From: Magnetococcales bacterium
GTDB taxonomy: Bacteria > Pseudomonadota > Magnetococcia > Magnetococcales > DC0425bin3
Direction of reading: 5' to 3'
Assembly: GCA_015229045.1 (NCBI GenBank)
Contig: JADGCJ010000005.1
Coordinates: 1 to 64,000, forward strand
Length of the DNA stretch: 64,000 nt
Position numbers and translations under genes: made by a program. The notes below the pieces were generated by a model. It worked only from the letters and a program-made list of their open reading frames with translations. It was not told the origin of the DNA and searched no databases. This document shows, piece after piece, positions 57,593-64,000 of the stretch. The stretch's first letter is position 1, and every line of letters begins with the position of its first letter.

Positions 57593-59113
57593 TCAGGAAC
57601 TCTTGCTCAAGGCCTTGAATCGTTTGAGTTCCAGCAGCCGGTAGCCGGTATAGCGGCCCAGGAGGAGGGTCAGGGCCAGTACCACGAGCAGGAGTTCAGG
57701 AAAGACGAACATGAGGTGCTCCGAGTAGGGGTTGCTCATGGCCAGATGGCACAAGGCGGCGACCATCAGGCTGCCGATGGCCTGTTGCAAGGCGGCGGGA
57801 GGTCCGCGTTCATCCCAGATGACCGAGAGACGCTCCACGGTCATGGTCAGGATAACCATCGGGAAAAGAGCCACCGACAACCCTCGCTCCATGCCCATGG
57901 CGTGACTCAAAATGCTCAGGCCGGCCATCAGCAGGATGACGACGATCAGAATCGCTGCCAGACGGGGGACGACCAGGAGCTTGAGATGTTCGAAGTAGAG
58001 ACGCACGGTCAAACCCCCAGCCACGATAAAGACAAACAGAAAAACTCCCCAGAGCAGCTGGGTTTCCCGAAAAGCCATGGCGATCAAAACCGGCATGAAG
58101 GTGCCAAAAGTGGTCAACCCCACGACATTACGCACCACGACCAGAATAAAGACTCCCAAGGGAACGGTCATCAAAATCTTGAAGACCTGTTGCATGTCCA
58201 TGGGCAGCGAGAAGAGGGAGAATTTCAGGATGGACGGTGTTTCCGTCTTGGCCAGATCCACGGCGCTGGTCAGCGCCATTTGCGGGGTCCAGGCAACGGT
58301 CAGGGTCATTTTTGGCTTGCTGCCGCCACCGACGCGAACCAGGGGTGTTGGTCCACGCCACCACGGCAACCAGCGCTCGCGAACACCTGGCCCCTGCTGG
58401 GGATGGGAGATCCAATGGCCATTATCGGCATATTCCAACCAATGTACCAGGGGGGTGTCCCGGCGTCCCAGGACCAGTTCGATGCCGTGTACCGTGCGGG
58501 CCGGAATTTTGCCCATGGCCAGGATGCCGACGGCTGTTTCCAGGCGATGGGACTCTGTCGGGTTGGCTCCCAGAAGCAGACGCACCAGATCATCCGGCGG
58601 GTCGGCGTTCAGGCTTTTGACCAGTGCGCCGACCAGTGTGGAGGTGTCGGCGGAGTTGGCTGTCGCGGCCTGAAGGATGGCCTGCGCCGCCGAGAGTTCC
58701 GCTCCTTTCCAGATCATGGGGGTGATTTCCGGGGAGCGAGCCTTGACCAGGGGCGTCGATCTGCCAGTATCATGGACGCCAAAACGATAGTATAAATTTT
58801 GTGATCCGGAGGCTTTGCGGGTGGCAAAAATGACCTGTTGATTGTTCCCTTCCGCCTGGGTGGTCAGACCATAGCCACGGGAGATGAAATGGTGATCCAG
58901 GGTGGCGAAACGGTTGCGGATGGAGGGGATGAACACATAAGCCTTGGCCGGTCCCGCGTTGCCTTCGAAGGCGATGTGGACCTCCACCTGCCATTGGTCG
59001 GTCGTCACGCCCGGAGAGAGGGGCAGGTGCAGATGCCAGGCCTTGAAAACGAACAGGCCAACCCCCACAGCGGCCAACAGGCTGACCAGGATCAGGATGT
59101 GACGGTTTCTCAT
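57593..59113 (-). CDS. Inactive transglutaminase-like protein fused to seven TM helices
   Basis: 506 residues. After an N-terminal TM helix (HILILVSLLAAVGVGLFVFK) comes a periplasmic region with a transglutaminase-like domain (about 160-320) in which the catalytic Cys position appears absent (TSTLVGALVKSL). About seven TM helices fill the C-terminal third (from QVFKILMTVPLGVFILVVVR to PELLLVVLALTLLLG). This is the family known as inactive transglutaminase fused to 7TM, always linked with the ATP-grasp ligase and retropepsin-like protease. The ATG overlaps the stop of the upstream gene (ATGA). The open frame extends further upstream but only into that gene. Confidence 0.87.
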   Translation of the reverse strand: MRNRHILILVSLLAAVGVGLFVFKAWHLHLPLSPGVTTDQWQVEVHIAFEGNAGPAKAYVFIPSIRNRFATLDHHFISRGYGLTTQAEGNNQQVIFATRKASGSQNLYYRFGVHDTGRSTPLVKARSPEITPMIWKGAELSAAQAILQAATANSADTSTLVGALVKSLNADPPDDLVRLLLGANPTESHRLETAVGILAMGKIPARTVHGIELVLGRRDTPLVHWLEYADNGHWISHPQQGPGVRERWLPWWRGPTPLVRVGGGSKPKMTLTVAWTPQMALTSAVDLAKTETPSILKFSLFSLPMDMQQVFKILMTVPLGVFILVVVRNVVGLTTFGTFMPVLIAMAFRETQLLWGVFLFVFIVAGGLTVRLYFEHLKLLVVPRLAAILIVVILLMAGLSILSHAMGMERGLSVALFPMVILTMTVERLSVIWDERGPPAALQQAIGSLMVAALCHLAMSNPYSEHLMFVFPELLLVVLALTLLLGRYTGYRLLELKRFKALSKSS

Positions 59114-59622
59114 GGCGCCATGACCGGACGGCAGGCGGGTTTGGTCAAATATTTCTTTCCCGGATCGATCAGAATGTTCTGACTCAGAAAACGCCGACCC
59201 AGCAACATGGGATAGTTCATTCCCTTGCGGATGGTCAGGTTGACTTCGGTGCGCAGGACGAGGTTGTCGAGGCAAATGTCCAACTCGACCACAGGGCGGA
59301 TCTCTTTGGCGCTGCCCACACGGCGGATACGCACGATCCGGAGGACGCGGCGCTCCATGACGATCTTTTTTCCTTTTGGCGTACTGAAACTGAACCGCAC
59401 CCAGGAGTTGCCATCCTGTTCGTACTCTTGCAAATCCTCGATGCCCAGAGAGGATGTCTTGGCTCCCGTATCGATTTTGGCCTTGATCTTGACGTGATCC
59501 GGTTCCAGAAGAACATGTTCCAGATAGCCGATGGTCAAGGGAACCCCGCCTTTTCCCTCTCCCGATGCCGGGAGAAAGAGTACCAGCAGCAGGCTCAGGA
59601 AGAGATCGCGCCATATCGGCAT
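59110..59622 (-). CDS. Retropepsin-like 'ATP-dependent zinc protease' family protein
   Basis: A 170-residue exported protein (signal peptide MPIWRDLFLSLLLVLFLP). The protease loop IDTGAKTSSLG and the GMNYPMLLGRRFLSQNILID strand are typical of PF05618, a retropepsin-fold family despite its name. It is the first gene of the amidoligase operon and probably works in the periplasm on the product of the ATP-grasp enzyme or on the membrane partner. The ATG at 59622 was chosen for the signal peptide. Confidence 0.85.
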   Translation of the reverse strand: MPIWRDLFLSLLLVLFLPASGEGKGGVPLTIGYLEHVLLEPDHVKIKAKIDTGAKTSSLGIEDLQEYEQDGNSWVRFSFSTPKGKKIVMERRVLRIVRIRRVGSAKEIRPVVELDICLDNLVLRTEVNLTIRKGMNYPMLLGRRFLSQNILIDPGKKYLTKPACRPVMAP

Positions 59623-59735
59623 GGAACGGCGGACCCCAAAAAAACTGCGTCGCCAAAGGGGGGAGCGCGGGAGGCGCACCCGGACCGACCGCGTCCCCTT
59701 CGGGCGGGGGGCAGCGAGACACGGGCGCACGGACG

Positions 59736-60026
59736 TCACCGCGTGGTCGATGGTGAAGAACCTGGCGTAAAGTAGGGAGGCATGCCGATCGGTTCGTCGA
59801 TACCATCAGCCTCTTCCATCTGCAGAGAGTTCTGCAAATCCTGAACGCATTGCGTCAAATAACCTGGTTTTTCAGCTGCCGGGATGGCGTTTTCCATGGC
59901 CAGCTCCTGGCAGGCCTTGAGCAGCTCTTCGTCAGTCGGAAGATCCTGACTGGCAGCGGCAAGCCATGGCAGCAAACCTGTAAAGACCACGACTCCCAAC
60001 AACAACATCCTGTATTTTTTCGACAT
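59736..60026 (-). CDS. Small exported Cys-pair protein, paralogue 2
   Basis: A 96-residue exported protein with the signal peptide MSKKYRMLLLGVVVFTGLLP. The mature part has CQELAMENAIPAAEKPGYLT, then QCVQDLQ, with two Cys separated by exactly 20 residues. The neighbouring gene at 60070-60663 has the same spacing and the shared words IPA, Y(L/M)T, C(V/M)QDL, so the two are tandem paralogues. The Cys pair could form a disulfide. I do not recognise the family. It lies just upstream of the amidoligase operon on the same strand. Confidence 0.7.
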   Translation of the reverse strand: MSKKYRMLLLGVVVFTGLLPWLAAASQDLPTDEELLKACQELAMENAIPAAEKPGYLTQCVQDLQNSLQMEEADGIDEPIGMPPYFTPGSSPSTTR

Positions 60027-60069
60027 GGCCGTTGCTCGCAAAGTGCATCCGTGCTGTTTGCAGTCAGGT

Positions 60070-60663
60070 TCAGCGGAGTTTTGGGGTTGTCGGGGTATTG
60101 GCGCTGCTCTCCTCCGGGACCGTGGTGGTGGATCCGGGTGACCTGGCGGCGCTCTTTCCTGGCCCTGTTGCCGATTTGGTGGATACCTGGGCTTTTTCGC
60201 CGGAGGGGGTGCCAGCCGCCGCCGCAGCGGGGAGAGCAACCGCTGCCGGCTTGAGTGGTATGGGTATTTTTTCGGTGGTGAGCCCGCCCGCCGTTGTCGA
60301 CTTGGTGGGCACAGGTATCTTTTCGACGGTCAGGGCGCCGCCCCCTGCCGGTTTGGTCAGCGCAGGGAGCTTGTCTCCGGTGATGACCCCGGATGGTTTG
60401 CTGGCGGCCAGATCTTCATACATGGGCGGCACGTCGGCCTGCTCGGACGGATCGGACATGAGATCCTGCATGCATTTGGTCATGTAGGCACTCATCTCGT
60501 TGGCCGGGATGTGATCATCTTCCGCAAATTTTTCGCAGGACATGCGGATGTCCATTTCGGACTCTTTGTTGTTGGGGGCTTTTTGCGCAGCCGGGGCGCC
60601 CGCCCAGGCCGACCCCGTCGCCAAGGTTCCGAAAATCAACGCTGCCAAGATTCTTGCACGCAT
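60070..60663 (-). CDS. Small exported Cys-pair protein, paralogue 1, with Pro/Lys/Thr-rich tail
   Basis: A 197-residue exported protein (signal peptide MRARILAALIFGTLATGSAWA). The N-terminal half has CEKFAEDDHIPANEMSAYMT, then KCMQDLM, the same Cys-x20-Cys module as the next gene. The C-terminal half is a low-complexity repeat (GGALTVEKIPVPTKS, GGLTTEKIPIPLKP) likely to be an extended periplasmic linker. The ATG at 60663 was chosen for the signal peptide. It follows uvrB on the same strand, about 87 bp after the uvrB stop. Confidence 0.7.
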   Translation of the reverse strand: MRARILAALIFGTLATGSAWAGAPAAQKAPNNKESEMDIRMSCEKFAEDDHIPANEMSAYMTKCMQDLMSDPSEQADVPPMYEDLAASKPSGVITGDKLPALTKPAGGGALTVEKIPVPTKSTTAGGLTTEKIPIPLKPAAVALPAAAAAGTPSGEKAQVSTKSATGPGKSAARSPGSTTTVPEESSANTPTTPKLR

Positions 60664-60749
60664 GCACGAGACTCCCTTTGGGGAAGAACGATCCCTCTCC
60701 CAGGTGACTCCGGGAGCATGGGTGACAATAAATAGCACCCTCCATCCTG

Positions 60750-62771
60750 TCAAGATGGCAGAAGCAACTCTTCGCGTTGCAGGGCGAGAATTCGGTCCCG
60801 ATAAATGGCGGCCTGTTCAAATTCCATGCTGGCGGCGGCTTCGCGCATACGTTTTTCCAGGCGCTTGATCTCTTTGGCGGTGTCGGCGGGGGAGAGGGAG
60901 GGTCGTGGTTCATTGGCTGCGGCTGAGGGGTGCCTCGCCGCCGCCGTGTCAGAACCGAAAGCGCCGCCGGGTACCTCGGCCACCTCCCGGCGCACCGAGA
61001 CGGGGGTGATGCCATGCTCCCGGTTGAAGGCCTCCTGGATGGTGCGGCGACGGCTGGTTTCGGCCAGGGCGCGTTGCAGGGAACCCGTCATCCGGTCGGC
61101 ATAGAGGATCACCCGGCCATCGACGTTGCGGGCCGCCCGACCGATGGTCTGGATCAGCGAGGTTTCCGAGCGCAGAAAGCCCTCCTTGTCGGCATCCAGG
61201 ATGGCGACCAGTCCCACTTCGGGAATGTCCAATCCCTCGCGCAGCAGGTTGATGCCCACGAGAACCTGAAATGTGCCCAGACGCAGTTGACGGATGAGTT
61301 CCAGCCGTTCCAGGGTTTCGACGTCGGAGTGCAGATAGCGCACCTCGATGCCCATCTCCTTGAGATAATCGGTGAGATCTTCGGCCATGCGTTTGGTCAG
61401 GGTGGTCACCAGGGTGCGATACCCCTGCTTCAAGGTGACACGAATTTCATGGAGCAGATCGTCCACCTGGTTTTCCACCGGGCGCACCAGACAGGGGGGA
61501 TCGACCAGACCTGTGGGGCGGATGATCTGTTCGACCACCTGGTTGCCGCAGCGTTCCAGTTCAAAGGCGGCGGGGGTGGCTGACAGATACAGGGTCTGGG
61601 GACGCATGCCATCCCACTCCTCAAAGGTGAGGGGACGGTTGTCCAGGGCCGACGGCAGGCGAAAGCCATACGCCACCAGGGTCTCCTTGCGCGAGCGGTC
61701 CCCCCGGTACATGCCGCGCACTTGTGGCACGGTGACATGGCTCTCATCGACGATGAGCAGGCCATCCCGGGGCAGATACTCCATCAGGGTGGGTGGGGGT
61801 TCACCAGGGCGCCGACCGCTCAAAAACCGGCTGTAATTTTCGATGCCGTTGCAATACCCCACCTCCTGGAGCATCTCCAGATCGTACTGGGTGCGGCTCT
61901 CCAGTCGTTGGGCTTCAAGGAGGCGATTTTCCTGGCGAAACCAGGTCAGGCGTTGCGTCAGCTCGGTTTTGATCTCTTCCATGGCGCGCAGGATGGTCTG
62001 GCGTCCGGTGACATAGTGGCTGGCCGGAAAGAGGGTCAGGGTGGGCACATCGCGCAGCAGATGGCCGGTGAGCGAGTCCACCTCGCGCATGCGGTCGATC
62101 TCATCCCCGAACAGGTCGATGCGCACGGCGACACTCTCTTCGTGGGCCGGGAACACCTCGAGGGTATCGCCGCGCACCCGGAAGGTGCCGCGCTGAAAAT
62201 CGAGATCGTTGCGCTGATATTGAATCTCGACGAGCTTGCGGATCAGGTGGCGCTGATCCCAGGTTTGGCCGACGCCCAGGGTGATGGCCATTTGCAGATA
62301 ATCTTCCGGGGATCCCAGACCATAGATGCAGGAGACCGAGGCGACGATGATGACATCCCGGCGTGTGAGCAGGGCACGCGTCGCCGCATGGCGCAGGCGG
62401 TCGATCTGCTCGTTGATGGCCGAATCCTTCTCGATGAAGGTATCGGTCTTGGGAACGTAGGCTTCGGGTTGGTAATAGTCGTAGTAGGAGACGAAATATT
62501 CGACGGCGTTATGGGGAAAAAACCCCTTCATTTCGCCGTAGAGCTGGCCAGCCAGGGTTTTATTGTGGGCCAGGATCAATGTCGGTCGTTGCAGCTGTGC
62601 GATGACGTGGGCCACGGTGAAGGTCTTGCCCGATCCGGTCACACCGAGCAGGGTCTGGTCGCGGCGGTCGGCCCGTATCCCGGCGACAAGCTCCTGAATG
62701 GCACGGGGCTGGTCGCCTTTGGGTGAAAAATCGCCAACCAGCTTGAAGAGGGTGTGCATGATTTCCTGCAT
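60750..62771 (-). CDS. uvrB: Excinuclease ABC subunit B
   Basis: A 673-residue helicase-like DNA damage-recognition subunit of nucleotide excision repair. Walker A is [14 protein letters not shown], the beta-hairpin region reads [17 protein letters not shown], helicase motifs include DESHVT and [12 protein letters not shown], and a C-terminal UVR domain ([20 protein letters not shown]) binds UvrC. The length is typical. The start is 13 bp after the mazF-like stop. An alternative ATG lies four codons in. Confidence 0.97.
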   Translation of the reverse strand: MQEIMHTLFKLVGDFSPKGDQPRAIQELVAGIRADRRDQTLLGVTGSGKTFTVAHVIAQLQRPTLILAHNKTLAGQLYGEMKGFFPHNAVEYFVSYYDYYQPEAYVPKTDTFIEKDSAINEQIDRLRHAATRALLTRRDVIIVASVSCIYGLGSPEDYLQMAITLGVGQTWDQRHLIRKLVEIQYQRNDLDFQRGTFRVRGDTLEVFPAHEESVAVRIDLFGDEIDRMREVDSLTGHLLRDVPTLTLFPASHYVTGRQTILRAMEEIKTELTQRLTWFRQENRLLEAQRLESRTQYDLEMLQEVGYCNGIENYSRFLSGRRPGEPPPTLMEYLPRDGLLIVDESHVTVPQVRGMYRGDRSRKETLVAYGFRLPSALDNRPLTFEEWDGMRPQTLYLSATPAAFELERCGNQVVEQIIRPTGLVDPPCLVRPVENQVDDLLHEIRVTLKQGYRTLVTTLTKRMAEDLTDYLKEMGIEVRYLHSDVETLERLELIRQLRLGTFQVLVGINLLREGLDIPEVGLVAILDADKEGFLRSETSLIQTIGRAARNVDGRVILYADRMTGSLQRALAETSRRRTIQEAFNREHGITPVSVRREVAEVPGGAFGSDTAAARHPSAAANEPRPSLSPADTAKEIKRLEKRMREAAASMEFEQAAIYRDRILALQREELLLPS

Positions 62772-62784
62772 CGCCGGACTGTTA

Positions 62785-63108
62785 TTATGGGGAGAACATT
62801 TCCTGAAGGATGTCCAGAATGGAAGCGGATGCAGTTTTGTTCAGGCGTCCAAGGTGTTGGAGCAGCCTGGATCGGTCAATAGCCCGAATTTGATCCAAAG
62901 CCACGTTGCCAGCTCTTTCACGGAATTTAATTTGAACTCTCCAAGGCGCAAATTTAATTGTTGATGTCATGGGTGCAACGATTACTGTTTGCAACTGGTT
63001 CATTTCGTTGGGCGACACGATGACGCAAGGCCTGGTTTTCTGCATCTCGCAACCCTGCGTTGGATCCAGCTGAACCAGGTAAACATCAAATCGTTTCACC
63101 AGGTCCAT
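62785..63108 (-). CDS. mazF: MazF/PemK family endoribonuclease toxin
   Basis: A 107-residue toxin of the CcdB/PemK fold. Family features are [20 protein letters not shown] followed by [11 protein letters not shown] at the N-terminus (conserved R and P of the RNA site), [10 protein letters not shown] and [13 protein letters not shown]. It would cleave specific mRNAs when free of its antitoxin. It overlaps the upstream antitoxin gene by 13 bp, as is usual for mazEF pairs. Confidence 0.9.
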   Translation of the reverse strand: MDLVKRFDVYLVQLDPTQGCEMQKTRPCVIVSPNEMNQLQTVIVAPMTSTIKFAPWRVQIKFRERAGNVALDQIRAIDRSRLLQHLGRLNKTASASILDILQEMFSP

Positions 63109-63344
63109 TCCTTGGTGTCAAAGTCGTTGGTCCCTGTCAGGAGGGGTGCTTCGTCGCCTCCCATGTTGCGCTGGTTGATTGCCGCGCTCTCCCATCCTTG
63201 ACGGGGCGGAGAGCGGACCGGGGAAAGAAGGATGCCACCATCAACAAATCTCAATTCAAGCTCACAACCTTCCAGACCAGCCTTCTGAATCATGAGTTTT
63301 GGAATACGAACCCCTTTGGAATTACCTATTTGAACCAGACGCAT
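63096..63344 (-). CDS. mazE: MazE-like AbrB-type antitoxin
   Basis: An 82-residue antitoxin with an N-terminal swapped-hairpin DNA-binding segment (LVQIGNSKGVRIPKLMIQKA) and a disordered acidic tail ending FDTKEWTW that would bind MazF. A GGAGGGAGG ribosome-binding site precedes the ATG. The pair is probably autoregulated from the divergent promoter region shared with the aminotransferase gene. Confidence 0.88.
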   Translation of the reverse strand: MRLVQIGNSKGVRIPKLMIQKAGLEGCELELRFVDGGILLSPVRSPPRQGWESAAINQRNMGGDEAPLLTGTNDFDTKEWTW

Positions 63345-63425
63345 GCCTCCCTCCGGTAGCTGTCAATGTCCGTCCTTGCCCCCTGTACTGCCTGAGACCG
63401 AGTTCAACTCCCCATTCTGGATCAC

Positions 63426-63454
63426 TTGCAAAGAGGTGGTCAATCGTTTTATAT
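63426..63454 (+). promoter_or_regulatory. Candidate promoter for the aminotransferase gene
   Basis: TTGCAA (63426-63431), a 17-base spacer and TTATAT (63449-63454) lie about 150 bp before the ATG at 63603, in an AT-rich patch of the divergent mazE/aminotransferase region. Confidence 0.35.
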
Positions 63455-63482
63455 TTTTTCATGGAGATGGGGTGGCGGATGA

Positions 63483-64000
<518 letters not shown>

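Overview
The window looks like chromosomal DNA of a free-living, motile, respiratory Gram-negative proteobacterium. It carries cytochrome cd1 nitrite reductase, a chemoreceptor, a FliX-like flagellar factor, an OmpA-type outer-membrane protein and dense two-component signalling. My best guess is a Magnetococcia-like or alphaproteobacteria-related lineage, from the YbjN and FliX types, the ilvBHC-psd-pssA-leuA block and the many short palindromic repeats. This is inference: no magnetosome or rRNA genes are present.

Layout. 0.1-5.9 kb (+): two overlapping hybrid histidine kinases. 6.1-12.6 kb (-): a tandem CZB zinc-sensor protein, a polytopic membrane protein, and rnc, lepB and lepA. 12.6-20.1 kb (-): a FliX-like protein, leuA, a palindromic repeat array, pssA, psd, ilvC, ilvH and ilvB. 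gltA follows at 20.4-21.6 kb (-). 21.8-23.3 kb (+): a dynamin-like membrane GTPase. 23.4-25.8 kb (-): fur behind an HD-GYP-type gene. 26.3 kb (-): tRNA-Thr(CGU). 26.6-29.5 kb (+): a YbjN protein and a CHASE/GAF histidine kinase.

29.6-34.3 kb (-): a KamA-type radical SAM enzyme, a serine-hydrolase lipoprotein and a dicarboxylate symporter. 34.4-42.0 kb (-): one giant 2530-residue RTX/cadherin-like secreted protein. 42.3-51.3 kb (-): an OmpA protein, a glycosyltransferase-methyltransferase fusion, NirS and a 1453-residue double activase/dehydratase-like protein. 51.5-56.6 kb (+) is an accessory stretch: a hicB-like gene with a frameshifted hicA, a chemoreceptor, two AT-rich genes (PLD-like/DUF5678-like and possibly retropepsin-like), and a decayed secreted-protein gene. 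56.6-63.3 kb (-): an ATP-grasp ligase, inactive transglutaminase-7TM and retropepsin-like protease operon, two small cysteine-containing exported paralogues, uvrB and mazEF. The start of a class I aminotransferase (+) runs off the end.

The core blocks (branched-chain amino acid and phospholipid synthesis, lepA-lepB-rnc, uvrB) are ordinary. The most unusual material is the giant repeat protein, the amidoligase operon with its two small exported paralogues, the AT-rich DUF5678/retropepsin-like pair, and four dispersed short repeat families placed between genes. I saw no CRISPR array, complete insertion sequence or prophage.
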